Positions 1 to 7,936 of a stretch of DNA of 64,000 nucleotides are shown here, one piece after another. The DNA comes from an uncultured Lachnospiraceae bacterium (lineage in GTDB: Bacteria; Bacillota; Clostridia; Lachnospirales; Lachnospiraceae). The stretch is from contig CAJURT010000015.1 of the NCBI GenBank assembly GCA_910588875.1, forward strand, positions 1 through 64,000, written 5' to 3'. The notes beneath the pieces were generated by a model that worked only from the letters and a program-made list of their open reading frames with translations, did no database searches and was not told the DNA's origin. The position numbers and the translations under genes are program-made. Position 1 is the stretch's first letter, and each line of letters starts with the position of its first letter.

Positions 1-550
1 AATCCTGCTTATCCATAATCGCATCCGAAAACTTCTGAAATTCCTCCAAAGTCCAATACGGTCTTTCATCTGCCCGGCTCTTTCCCATGCTTCCTGCTTT
101 CCGGCATGGATTAGAGCGTAAATCATAAAAATTAACCGCATAATTCAGAATGGCACTGAGCTGGTTGTGTATAGTTTTCAGATAGGTGGGCTTGAAACCC
201 TTCTCCATCATTTCACCCTGCCATTTTCTTATCATAGGAGCTGTGATTTCATTGATTGGCGTACTGCCAAAGTATGGAAGAACCTTATCGTTCATCACAT
301 ACTCTTTCTGTTTCATGGTCGTTTTCCGCAAGCGTTTTTCCATGTCCGCCTTGTAAATCTCCCAAAAATCAGCCAGCGTCATTGTCGGATCAGAGGACTG
401 CTGCAATAAGAAATGCGCATACCATTCTTCCGCCTCTTTCTTTGTTTTGAACCCTCTTTTCTGCGACTTCTTTTTTGCTCCTGTCCAATCCGTCCATCGG
501 TACTGTATTCTCCACGTACCATTTGGATCTTTCTTTGCATTACAGCTCAT
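1..550 (-). CDS. Tyrosine site-specific integrase, N-terminal part (runs off the left edge)
   Basis: About 183 codons of an integrase are visible, read leftward; the catalytic domain and stop lie outside the window. The protein begins MSCNAKKDPNGTWRIQYR, which is the three-stranded arm-binding start typical of Tn916/phage-type integrases. Next come a KRGFKTKKEAEEW segment and a SAM-like core-binding domain (LADFWEIYKADME, then TMKQKEYVMNDKVLPYFG and ITAPMIRKWQ). The ATG at 548-550 is preceded by GGAGGT six bases upstream. It overlaps the stop of the excisionase-like gene as ATGA, so the two are translationally coupled. It would catalyse integration and excision of the element next to guaA. 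Assignment to the tyrosine recombinase family is confident; whether the gene is complete cannot be seen. Confidence 0.88.
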   Translation of the reverse strand, partial: MSCNAKKDPNGTWRIQYRWTDWTGAKKKSQKRGFKTKKEAEEWYAHFLLQQSSDPTMTLADFWEIYKADMEKRLRKTTMKQKEYVMNDKVLPYFGSTPINEITAPMIRKWQGEMMEKGFKPTYLKTIHNQLSAILNYAVNFYDLRSNPCRKAGSMGKSRADERPYWTLEEFQKFSDAIMDKQD

Positions 551-741
551 ACGCTTACCTCCTTTGCCGCCCCATACCATTTTTCTTTGAAATAGGCTAC
601 GGGGATTTTCCCTGCGATTGTGAGAAAGCCTTTGGAAGATAATTCGCTGTTCATTTCCCGCAGAATCTTGTAAGACTTTCCCATGCTGATGCCGAGCATC
701 GCCGCAATGTCTGCGACATTGTAATAAAGTTTTTCGTTCAT
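547..741 (-). CDS. Excisionase-like small helix-turn-helix protein
   Basis: This 64-residue protein starts MNEKLYYNVADIAAMLGIS and carries one predicted helix-turn-helix (VADIAAMLGISMGKSYKILREMN), followed by a basic, aromatic tail. Size, fold and position directly before the integrase match the MerR/excisionase-like directionality factors of integrative elements. The ATG at 739-741 follows AGAGAGG; an upstream in-frame extension would translate the repeat-containing leader and is unlikely. The stop overlaps the integrase start. It probably binds near the att sites and favours excision. It could also be an autoregulator of the int operon. Confidence 0.72.
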   Translation of the reverse strand: MNEKLYYNVADIAAMLGISMGKSYKILREMNSELSSKGFLTIAGKIPVAYFKEKWYGAAKEVSV

Positions 742-762
742 GTCTTTGCCTCTCTTTCTTAT

Positions 763-830
763 ATTTGTTTCTACTGCGCAACATTTGTTTCTGTTATGTT
801 GTATGTATATACTATCGCAACATTTGTTTC
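763..830. promoter_or_regulatory. Three direct repeats ATTTGTTTC between divergent xis/int and XRE genes
   Basis: ATTTGTTTC occurs at 763-771, 783-791 and 822-830, and the last two copies are extended to GCAACATTTGTTTC (778-791 and 817-830). The spacings of 20 and 39 bases are close to two and four helical turns, placing the copies on one face of the DNA. They sit in the control region shared by the leftward xis-int genes and the rightward XRE gene, so they are likely operators for the XRE protein or binding sites for the excisionase. The repeats are seen directly; the binding protein is inferred. Confidence 0.55.
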
Positions 831-923
831 GTGTCAATATCTTTTTCTTTATTTTTTTTTCTTTATGTGTTATGCTATATTTATATCATTTCAATTTTGA
901 AAGTTACTTTGCAGGAGGTTGTT

Positions 924-1472
924 ATGACTGTTGGAGAAAATATAAGAAGAATTAGGCAGGAGCGAAACTTAACACAAAAACAGCTAGGGGAATTGGTTGG
1001 TGCGAGCGAAGCATATATACGTGCATACGAAAGCGGCAGACGGAACCCCAAGCCAAAATCTCTTGAAACTATTGCTAAAGCTCTGGCTGTCAATGTCGAG
1101 GCATTAACCAACTCTGATTTTGACAGCATCAAAGCTATGCACAGGCTTTTTCAAGTGTTCCGGCAGTATGACGGGCATTTATTTGAGTATCAGGATCAAT
1201 ACGGTAATGATATGGTTGCTGTCAGCTTTCGTACACTTTCTTTAATGCGCTCATGGTGTAACCGTTATGAGGAATATATGAAAGAAGTGGAAAAGTGTAA
1301 TTCTATTAAAGATGTGAAAAAACGTGGAGAAGCATTATTAAAGGCGGAGGCTGCTTTTAATTTATGGATGGATATTTATCCAGAATCGGAACCGTTTGAT
1401 TTGAATTTGAAGATACAAAAGGCACATGATGAGGCTATGGATGAAATTGGCCTCAATTCTATACCTAAATAA
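924..1472 (+). CDS. XRE-family helix-turn-helix transcriptional regulator
   Basis: This 182-residue protein has an N-terminal Cro/C1-type helix-turn-helix at about residues 5-60 (MTVGENIRRIRQERNLTQ, then LGELVGASEAYIRAYESG). A helical, charged C-terminal domain of about 110 residues follows, which I do not recognise. The ATG at 924 is chosen because AGGAGG lies at 913-918; a longer reading frame upstream has no good ribosome binding site. It is divergent from xis-int and the first gene of a rightward operon with the radical SAM and membrane-protein genes, 44 bases before the next start. It probably regulates both sides through the repeats at 763-830. Confidence 0.85.
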   Translation: MTVGENIRRIRQERNLTQKQLGELVGASEAYIRAYESGRRNPKPKSLETIAKALAVNVEALTNSDFDSIKAMHRLFQVFRQYDGHLFEYQDQYGNDMVAVSFRTLSLMRSWCNRYEEYMKEVEKCNSIKDVKKRGEALLKAEAAFNLWMDIYPESEPFDLNLKIQKAHDEAMDEIGLNSIPK

Positions 1473-1516
1473 TTTGTTGTTGATATAAAGCTTTCCAAGA
1501 AAGGGTGGAAATAACT

Positions 1517-2662
1517 ATGCCACATTGCAATAAGCATATGCTTTCCTTTTTTCTCACTACAAAATGTAATCTTTGTTGTCTTTATTGCTATAATGCCAAC
1601 GAGCGAAATAAACTGACTGAACAATCACTATCATTTGAAATAGCCAAGGCGGGAATAGATTGGTACTTTGCAAATAATGATTGTAGACATATTCGCTTTT
1701 ATGGTCCCGGAGAACCTACACAAGAATTTGAATTAATGCGTAAAATTACACATTATGCGAAACATCATATAAATGATGGTAAACGTGTCACAGTTGAAAT
1801 TCAAACAAATGGCGTTTTTTCAAAAGAAGTAAGAGAGTGGATATTGAATAATATCAACATAGCCTGGCTTTCTTTTGATGGAATGAGAGAAATACAAGAG
1901 TATTATCGTCCTTTAAACCCTTGCTATACAGATATATTCAATCAAAAAACATCCACAGATATTATAGAAGATAATATTGATTGGCTTAATTCTAACAAAA
2001 CATCACAAAACCTATTAATTGGTGCAAGAGTAACAATTACTGAAAAAAATGTCTGTAAGCAAAAAGAAATGGTTGACTATTTTTATGACTTGGGCATTCA
2101 TCAAATTTGGACAGATCCACTATTTTCTTCAGTTGGCAATTTACCAGTTTGTATGAGTTCTAAAAAAAGTCCACACATAGACTTAAATACCTATGTTGAC
2201 AATTACATTGTGGCTTACAAATATGCACAGAAAAAGGGAGTATTTTGGGGTAGTTTTCTATGTATTAATTTTGATGGCGAATCACCCTATCATTGTAGGT
2301 CTTGTACCCCTTTATCCGCTCCACACATAACAACAGATGGATTTTTATCAGCTTGTGATATGGTACTAACTGGAAATGAAGACAATCATATGAAGTGTTT
2401 TCTATTTGGAAAATGGAACGAATTTACTAAATCCTTTGATTTATATCAAGATCGAATCTCTGCCTTAAACAATCGAAAATCCACAAATATGAAACATTGC
2501 CTCTCATGTCCAGTGCAATTGCATTGTGGTGGATATTGTTTAGGAGAAACAGTTAATGAAACGGGTGCTTTAGACGGAAAAAACTCCAATATATGCGAAA
2601 CAATCCGCAAATTATATAGTGACATAGGTCAAAATTACACATATGACTATCTACATCCTTAG
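1517..2662 (+). CDS. Radical SAM/SPASM-domain protein of unknown substrate
   Basis: This 381-residue radical SAM enzyme has the 4Fe-4S motif C-x3-C-x2-C at the N-terminus (TTKCNLCCLYCYNANERN, residues ~15-30). A glycine-containing strand FYGPGEP lies where GGEP is usual. The C-terminal SPASM-type cysteine region is rich in Cys: HCRSCTPLS, LSACDM, then HCLSCPVQLHCGGYCLGE. SPASM enzymes usually modify peptides or proteins, but I see no precursor peptide gene beside it. The ATG at 1517 is preferred over a GTG at 1505 because AAGGGTGG sits 8 bases before it. The gene is AT-rich compared with the chromosome. Its stop overlaps the ribosome binding site of the membrane-protein gene, so the two are probably made together. 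Confidence 0.85.
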   Translation: MPHCNKHMLSFFLTTKCNLCCLYCYNANERNKLTEQSLSFEIAKAGIDWYFANNDCRHIRFYGPGEPTQEFELMRKITHYAKHHINDGKRVTVEIQTNGVFSKEVREWILNNINIAWLSFDGMREIQEYYRPLNPCYTDIFNQKTSTDIIEDNIDWLNSNKTSQNLLIGARVTITEKNVCKQKEMVDYFYDLGIHQIWTDPLFSSVGNLPVCMSSKKSPHIDLNTYVDNYIVAYKYAQKKGVFWGSFLCINFDGESPYHCRSCTPLSAPHITTDGFLSACDMVLTGNEDNHMKCFLFGKWNEFTKSFDLYQDRISALNNRKSTNMKHCLSCPVQLHCGGYCLGETVNETGALDGKNSNICETIRKLYSDIGQNYTYDYLHP

Positions 2663-2675
2663 GAGGTACTCTATC

Positions 2676-3578
2676 ATGAAACATAAGTTAAGTAAGAATA
2701 TTATTATTACATTATTTGTGCTAATTGTTGATTTAATCGGATTTGGATTCAGCTATTCTTCTGGTTATTTTATTATTCTAAAGCAAGATACACAGGCTAA
2801 CTATTATATAGATAATACTATACTTGGATTATTTATAGCTTTGACAATAATTGCTGTTTTATCTTTGTATCATACATTACATAATTTAACAACAGATATA
2901 CAAATGGATCAAGCTTCAAAAAAAGTAGAAACATCAATTAACGAACAACTTGGAAGAGTTGAGGCTCATCTAATTAACTATGGTGAACAATCAATTGAAT
3001 ACAAATATCTTTCTTCTATCGAAAATGACATAGGGGTAAACAACAACCTTATAAATAATGAAATTTGGGTAATCACTAATGATTTTGAGGAACAAAATGA
3101 TACACCTGATGGAATAAAATGTCGAAATGCAATATTATCAAATTTAAATTCAAATGTCTTCTATTATTATATTGTTCCACAGACCAAACGCGAAGACATG
3201 GAACATCTATGCTTTAAAATTAAAGGAACACTTAGCAGTAATTATACTGGAAAATTTTATTATATTTTTGATGATGCTTTAGACTTTATCCCTGCCGAAT
3301 ATTTTGATATTGTTTTATATTTAAAAAAAGGAAAAAATGGAAAATTTATTGAGAAAAGCGATTCTATTATGTGTTATTGTTTTTCAAAAAAATCAGATAA
3401 GTATTTTTACACAATGGTTGAAAACGAAAACATTAGAAATCAAATGTTTGAATACATAAAAAAATATCAAACTAGCCATAATTTTATAAATGGACTTGAA
3501 GCACAGAACAGGCAGCAACCTAAATGCACTCCCACAAAACAAGCACGAAAAAAAACAAAGCGTAAACGAAACAGCTAA
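2676..3578 (+). CDS. Two-helix membrane protein with a soluble C-terminal domain, unknown function
   Basis: This 300-residue protein starts at an ATG with AGGAGGT at 2661-2667. Two hydrophobic helices lie at about residues 8-36 (IIITLFVLIVDLIGFGF) and 48-68 (ILGLFIALTIIAVLSLYH). They are followed by a coiled-coil-like stretch and a cytosolic domain of about 180 residues. That domain has alternating strands such as EIWVITNDFEEQ, VFYYYIVPQT and FYYIFDDALDF, then a lysine/arginine-rich tail. The EIWVI... YYYIVP pattern reminds me of sensor or effector domains in defence and regulatory proteins, but I cannot assign a family. It is translated 13 bases after the radical SAM gene, which suggests that the two proteins work as a pair. 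Confidence 0.75.
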   Translation: MKHKLSKNIIITLFVLIVDLIGFGFSYSSGYFIILKQDTQANYYIDNTILGLFIALTIIAVLSLYHTLHNLTTDIQMDQASKKVETSINEQLGRVEAHLINYGEQSIEYKYLSSIENDIGVNNNLINNEIWVITNDFEEQNDTPDGIKCRNAILSNLNSNVFYYYIVPQTKREDMEHLCFKIKGTLSSNYTGKFYYIFDDALDFIPAEYFDIVLYLKKGKNGKFIEKSDSIMCYCFSKKSDKYFYTMVENENIRNQMFEYIKKYQTSHNFINGLEAQNRQQPKCTPTKQARKKTKRKRNS

Positions 3579-3679
3579 GTTTATATCCAGAGCATTGCAT
3601 TTATATAAAATCCTTATAAATGCCATTGTAAATCTTATAGCCAATTTATAGTATGTGTTTTATAATTTAAATATAAAGT

Positions 3680-3697
3680 GTACCCAAATCGTACCCA
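3680..3697. repeat. Paired GTACCCA repeats at the element/guaA boundary (possible integrase arm sites)
   Basis: GTACCCA occurs at 3680-3686 and 3691-3697, exactly 11 bases (one helical turn) apart. They lie just outside the guaA terminator, in the low-GC DNA of the element. Tandem TGGGTAC-type motifs of this kind are expected for the arm-type sites bound by the N-terminal domain of an integrase. Their place suggests that the right attachment site lies within about 3700-3760. The left copy lies outside the window, so the core cannot be defined here. Confidence 0.45.
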
Positions 3698-3707
3698 CTG
3701 CCACCCC

Positions 3708-3752
3708 AAAAATCCCCGCAAGCCTTGATTTCTCAAGACTTGCGAGGATTTT
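3708..3752 (-). terminator. Intrinsic terminator of guaA
   Basis: An inverted repeat pairs AAAATCC(C)CGCAAG at 3708-3722 with CTTGCGAGGATTTT at 3739-3752. Read on the minus strand it ends in a T tract just after the guaA stop. It may also form part of the integration site. Confidence 0.75.
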
Positions 3753-3757
3753 ACTTC

Positions 3758-5302
3758 TCACTCGAACTCTATCGTCCCCGGCGGCTTCGAGGTGAGGTCA
3801 TAAAACACCCGATTAACCCCCTCCACCTCATTAATCACCCGGTTCATCACCTTCACCAGCACATCAAAAGGAATCTCCGCCGTCTCCGCTGTCATAAAAT
3901 CAATGGTATTCACTGCCCGCAGCGCCACGGCATAATCATAGGTTCTCTCGTCTCCCATAACTCCCACGGAACGCATATTGGTCAGGGCGGCAAAATACTG
4001 CCCGATGCTCTTATCCAGACCGGCCTTTGCGATCTCCTCCCGGTAGATGGCATCTGCATCCTGCACCATCCGCACCTTCTCGGCAGTCACCTCTCCCACG
4101 ATTCGAATCCCAAGCCCCGGCCCCGGAAACGGCTGGCGGCAGACCAGCTTTTCGGGAATCCCCAGTTCCAGACCGGCCCTTCGCACCTCATCCTTGAACA
4201 GATCCCGCAGGGGCTCTAAAATCTCCTTGAAATCCACATAATCCGGCAGACCCCCCACATTGTGATGGGACTTGATCACAGCCGACTCCCCGCCAAGGCC
4301 GGATTCCACCACGTCCGGGTAGATCGTTCCCTGCACCAGAAAATCCACGGTGCCGATCTTTTTGGCCTCTTCCTCAAACACGCGGATAAACTCTTCCCCG
4401 ATAATCTTCCGCTTCTGCTCCGGCTCCTCCACCCCCTTCAGCTTTTCATAGAAACGCTCTTGGACATTTACCCGGATAAAATTCAGCTTGTAGGGGCCAT
4501 TGGGGCCAAATACCTCCTCCACCTCATCCCCCTCATTCTTTCTCAGAAGTCCATGATCCACAAACACACAGGTCAGCTGGTCTCCCACTGCTTTTGCCAT
4601 CATCACCGCTGCCACCGAGGAGTCCACCCCGCCGGACAAGGCACATAACACCCTTCCCTTTCCCACTCTCTCCCGGATTGACCGGATGCTGTTTTCCACA
4701 AAGGCATCCATTTTCCAGTCTCCGGCACAGCCGCAGATCTCATAGACAAAATTGGACAGCATCTTTGTCCCCTCCTGGGTATGCAGTACCTCGGGATGGA
4801 ACTGTATCGCATACAACTGCCTTTCCTCACACTGGGCGGCGGCCACCGGGCAGTCAGGGGTATGGGCAATTATTTGAAATCCCGGCGCTGCTGTCTCGAT
4901 ATAATCATTATGGCTCATCCAGCACACGGTTTTCTCCGAAACATTTGTGAATAATTTGCTGCTTCTGTCGGTTGTCACCTCAATCTTTCCGTACTCCCGA
5001 ACCGGCGCCTTCCCTACATGGCCCCCCAATGTGTGCATCATCAGCTGTGCCCCATAGCACAGCCCCAGCACCGGAACTCCCAGTTCAAACAATGCAGGAT
5101 CACAGGCGGCTGCCCCTTCCTCATAGCAGCTGTTTGGGCCTCCGGTCAGAATGATCCCTTTTGGCTTCATATCCCGGATCTTTTCCAGATCCGTTTTATA
5201 AGAATAAATTTCACAATACACATTACATTCACGAACCCGGCGGGCCACCAGCTGATTGTACTGGCCGCCAAAATCAATAATCAAAATCTTTTCTCTCTTC
5301 AC
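3758..5302 (-). CDS. guaA: Glutamine-hydrolysing GMP synthase
   Basis: This cytosolic enzyme makes GMP from XMP, ATP and glutamine, the last step of de novo guanine nucleotide synthesis. The 514-residue protein has an N-terminal class I glutamine amidotransferase domain (nucleophile in GLCYGAQLM; His/Glu in QFHPEV). The ATP-pyrophosphatase P-loop SGGVDSS follows, and the GMP synthase dimerisation domain ends GTIEFE. I choose the GTG at 5302: AGGAGG is spaced 6 bases from it, while the ATG three codons upstream abuts AGGAGG. The result, VKREKILIIDFGGQYNQLVA, matches the usual family start. The 3' end of guaA is a known target for genomic islands, in line with the element beside it. Confidence 0.96.
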   Translation of the reverse strand: MKREKILIIDFGGQYNQLVARRVRECNVYCEIYSYKTDLEKIRDMKPKGIILTGGPNSCYEEGAAACDPALFELGVPVLGLCYGAQLMMHTLGGHVGKAPVREYGKIEVTTDRSSKLFTNVSEKTVCWMSHNDYIETAAPGFQIIAHTPDCPVAAAQCEERQLYAIQFHPEVLHTQEGTKMLSNFVYEICGCAGDWKMDAFVENSIRSIRERVGKGRVLCALSGGVDSSVAAVMMAKAVGDQLTCVFVDHGLLRKNEGDEVEEVFGPNGPYKLNFIRVNVQERFYEKLKGVEEPEQKRKIIGEEFIRVFEEEAKKIGTVDFLVQGTIYPDVVESGLGGESAVIKSHHNVGGLPDYVDFKEILEPLRDLFKDEVRRAGLELGIPEKLVCRQPFPGPGLGIRIVGEVTAEKVRMVQDADAIYREEIAKAGLDKSIGQYFAALTNMRSVGVMGDERTYDYAVALRAVNTIDFMTAETAEIPFDVLVKVMNRVINEVEGVNRVFYDLTSKPPGTIEFE

Positions 5303-5360
5303 AGGCATCCTCCTGTCCCTGGTCGATGTCACTCCAAAATTATTTTGCTAAAACAAACCC

Positions 5361-5389
5361 ATTATACATAATCTGCCAAAGATATACAA
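5361..5389 (-). promoter_or_regulatory. Sigma-70-type promoter of guaA
   Basis: On the minus strand a -35 TTGTAT (5384-5389) and a -10 TATAAT (5361-5366) are separated by 17 bases. This leaves a leader of roughly 50 bases before the GTG start, too short for a guanine riboswitch. Confidence 0.6.
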
Positions 5390-5487
5390 GACACCAGGAA
5401 ATATTTTTTTCTTTCACCATAAATCCGGCCTTCTCATTCGTATCCTATATAGAGTATACAATCAAGACTAAAAGGGAGGGGTTTCTT

Positions 5488-6639
5488 ATGACAAAAAAAG
5501 TCCACAAAACAACGATTTTATTCCTTACTGCCACTGTCACCGCCGGTTCTCTCATCGCCTGTGGAGGCAATGCCAAATCTACAGCTGTACAGGAATCAGA
5601 AGCCTATAGTTCTTATGAAAACGGCTCCGATTTTTCCATGGCTGGCGGTGGAGGTGGGATGGCCGGCGGCGGGATGTCGGACAGCAGTTTTTATAATGAG
5701 GCCGAAGAAGTTCCTTATATGGTTGCCGAAACTACAGCTGCTGCCGCACCGGCCGCCGCTTTGGAAGCGGCTATGGCAGAAGACAGTTCCATGGAACAGT
5801 TCACAACAGAAAACCTTGCCAGGGACTCCGATAGCAGCCAAAAACCAGCAAGCAGCCGTAAGCTGATCCGCACAGTCAGCCTGGATGTGGAAACCACAGA
5901 GTTTGACAGCCTGCTTGCCACAGTCCAGCAAACGGTTTCCGCAGATGGAGGCTATATCGAGCAGTCAGATGTCAGCGGCACCAGTATTTCCTCTGGCAAT
6001 ATCCGAAAACGGTATGCGTTCCTGACGGTTCGCATCCCATCTGACAAGTTAGACGGATTCCTTGTACAGATGAATTCCGAGAGCAATGTGATGAACCGCT
6101 CCGAGAATGTACAGGATGTCACCCTGCAATACACAGACATTGAAAGCCGGAAAAAATCCCTCACCATTGAACAGGAACGCCTGTGGGCGCTTTTGGAAAA
6201 GGCCGATACGCTGGAAGCGGTCATTGCACTGGAGGAACGCCTCTCAGAAATCCGCTATCAGCTGGAATGTTTCGAATCCCAGCTGCGAACCTACGACAAC
6301 CAGGTCGACTATAGCACCGTACATATCAGCATACAGGAAGTCGGGGTGTTTACTCCCACTGCCCCGGATTCCATCGGAACACGAATCCAAAAAGGCTTTG
6401 TCCGCAACCTGGAACGGGTGATTACCAGCCTCACTGACCTCTTGGTATGGCTGATTTCCCATCTTCCGGCCCTTGCCCTGCTGGCGGGTATTGTTGCCGG
6501 AATCGGAGCCCTGACAAGAAAAAGACTCCGCAAAAAAAGAAACTCCGGCAAGGATTCCTCCTCGCCGAGCCCCCAAAAAACCTTAACCGGTGATTCCTCT
6601 TCCAAAGCAGACGAACAGTCACCGAAAGATCCAAATTGA
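5488..6639 (+). CDS. DUF4349 domain lipoprotein
   Basis: This 383-residue envelope protein has a lipoprotein signal peptide (lipobox LIAC at about residues 23-26). A Gly/Met-rich, low-complexity segment follows (about 50-75). The DUF4349 domain spans about 125-295: RKLIRTVSLDVET at its start, QYTDIESRKKSLTIEQERL in the helical hairpin, and DYSTVHISIQEV at the end. A transmembrane helix (about 320-345) and a basic cytosolic tail close the protein. The ATG at 5488 follows GGGAGGGG. It is therefore anchored at both ends, with the domain outside. Function in this family is unknown. It stands alone, divergent from guaA. Confidence 0.88.
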   Translation: MTKKVHKTTILFLTATVTAGSLIACGGNAKSTAVQESEAYSSYENGSDFSMAGGGGGMAGGGMSDSSFYNEAEEVPYMVAETTAAAAPAAALEAAMAEDSSMEQFTTENLARDSDSSQKPASSRKLIRTVSLDVETTEFDSLLATVQQTVSADGGYIEQSDVSGTSISSGNIRKRYAFLTVRIPSDKLDGFLVQMNSESNVMNRSENVQDVTLQYTDIESRKKSLTIEQERLWALLEKADTLEAVIALEERLSEIRYQLECFESQLRTYDNQVDYSTVHISIQEVGVFTPTAPDSIGTRIQKGFVRNLERVITSLTDLLVWLISHLPALALLAGIVAGIGALTRKRLRKKRNSGKDSSSPSPQKTLTGDSSSKADEQSPKDPN

Positions 6640-6649
6640 CATTTTTCTC

Positions 6650-6679
6650 TTGCGTATTGCCCTGTATTGGGCGTATAAT
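6650..6679 (+). promoter_or_regulatory. Promoter of the candidate small RNA
   Basis: A TTGCGT -35 at 6650-6655 and a perfect TATAAT -10 at 6674-6679 are separated by 18 bases. The predicted start at about 6686 coincides with the first base of the stem of the RNA described next. Confidence 0.5.
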
Positions 6680-6685
6680 CACATT

Positions 6686-6783
6686 GGCTGCCAGTTCCGG
6701 AAGGAGTACGGTATCTGCTGTATCGGAGGTGTCCGGTCTCACATGGATAATCCCGGGAACACGCTCCGGCTGGCAGCCTTTTT
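6686..6783 (+). ncRNA. Candidate small structured RNA, about 98 nt
   Basis: A perfect 9-bp stem joins GGCTGCCAG (6686-6694) with CTGGCAGCC (6770-6778). It is extended inward past a TT bulge by CCGG (6697-6700) with CCGG (6766-6769). Inside is a second hairpin pairing GTGTCCGG (6729-6736) with CCGGGAACAC near 6753-6762. The closing stem is followed at once by TTTTT (6779-6783), as in an intrinsic terminator. A -10 box lies exactly seven bases before the first stem base. There is no reading frame of note. It resembles no RNA family I can name; the TCCGGAAGGA stretch is shared with SRP RNA but the rest is not. Confidence 0.5.
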
Positions 6784-6836
6784 CCCTGTTCTCTTTTCCC
6801 AAAGAACCGGCTCCCGCCCCGCATCTCTTTCTTGTC

Positions 6837-7931
6837 TCACAGTTCTAAAAATCCACCAATAGAAACTGACCTTTCTTCATTTCCCTCTCGCAAGTAAATA
6901 ATATTGTCCGGCTCACTGGCATACCAAATAAAGGTTCCCCAGGAAACAGAAGGAACCAACTTACGGCTTACGGAGTCAGAGCGGTCTCTAAATACAGTCA
7001 CACAAACACAGTCCTTTTCTTTATATCCCGCTTTCGCCGCCAATTCCAGCAATTCCATCTTCCTGCGGTCATGAATAGGGCCATCGCTTGCAACACATTC
7101 GATAAACACTATAATTGGCTGCTTTTCTCCTAATTCCGCTAAAATCAAATCCGGGAGCACAGTAGACACATCCACATCAAAACCAATTGCCTGACACAAA
7201 TCATCATCTTTTAGCAATAACTTTTTAGCCGACTCACTCATTAAAATAACTGCCGGATCTTTCATGAAACGTATAGCAAACTGCTCAACAACCGCCTTTG
7301 CAAGTTCACTGCTTGGGCCCGATGCCATTTTTCTGGTTTCACCATTCGGAAGGTTCACTAATACTCCGTCTGATGACGCTGATACTAATCGTTTCGACAA
7401 CGCGACTCTTGCCAGCGAAGTTGCTGACAAAAAGTCTTCCTGCCATTTTTGAATGGCTAAATCTAATTCCTCACCTTGTAATTTGGGATCAAACAGATCT
7501 GCAAACTGAGTTTGCAAAGAATATCTGGGTAATGGGGAGGTTGTCGCTAATCCTGCTCTTTCTATAACTGCGTTCAACCGCACCATTTCTCTTATCGTCT
7601 CATCCCTTATGGGTTCCCTTGTATTAGGTTTATACCACCTTCCTGGTATATCTCTAGGAGCATCTTTGCTTTGGCTTAACGCGAGCCATTCTTTTCTTTT
7701 TTCCGGTGTTTGCATAACGGCCTGTTCATCCGTCATACAAGTAATCGTTGCTGGCCTTATCCACTCCGCTTCATCAACACAAAAACCATATAGCATTGTG
7801 AATACTGTTTTTGCACCCATTTCACGGATTATGTAACCGTTTACGTCTATTTCTCTTGGAAAAATAGCTTTTAATCTTCCCTGTATCTCTTCAATCTCCG
7901 GTAATTTTCCAGATAACCACTCAGAAACCAT
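6837..7931 (-). CDS. BsuBI/PstI-family type II restriction endonuclease
   Basis: This 364-residue endonuclease belongs to the BsuBI/PstI family, whose studied members cut CTGCAG; specificity here is inferred, not shown. The C-terminal nuclease region includes LPDLILAELG, then FIECVASDGPIHDRRKMEL, with the conserved GPI-x-DRR signature of the family. The N-terminal half carries a winged-helix-like DNA-binding region. The ATG lies 5 bases after the methyltransferase stop. Its ribosome binding site (GGAGGG) is inside the last codons of that gene, so the nuclease is made after the methyltransferase. Lower GC than the flanking genes suggests horizontal gain. Confidence 0.9.
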   Translation of the reverse strand: MVSEWLSGKLPEIEEIQGRLKAIFPREIDVNGYIIREMGAKTVFTMLYGFCVDEAEWIRPATITCMTDEQAVMQTPEKRKEWLALSQSKDAPRDIPGRWYKPNTREPIRDETIREMVRLNAVIERAGLATTSPLPRYSLQTQFADLFDPKLQGEELDLAIQKWQEDFLSATSLARVALSKRLVSASSDGVLVNLPNGETRKMASGPSSELAKAVVEQFAIRFMKDPAVILMSESAKKLLLKDDDLCQAIGFDVDVSTVLPDLILAELGEKQPIIVFIECVASDGPIHDRRKMELLELAAKAGYKEKDCVCVTVFRDRSDSVSRKLVPSVSWGTFIWYASEPDNIIYLREGNEERSVSIGGFLEL

Positions 7932-7936
7932 GTCTT

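Noticed and set aside
5303..5360. Guanine riboswitch upstream of guaA
   Set aside because: The leader between the promoter and the start is only about 50 bases, too short for the aptamer and a switching hairpin.
6697..6706. SRP RNA-like TCCGGAAGGA inside the candidate RNA
   Set aside because: The remaining SRP domain bases (AAGCAGC and the asymmetric loop) are absent and the long outer stem does not fit an SRP RNA layout.
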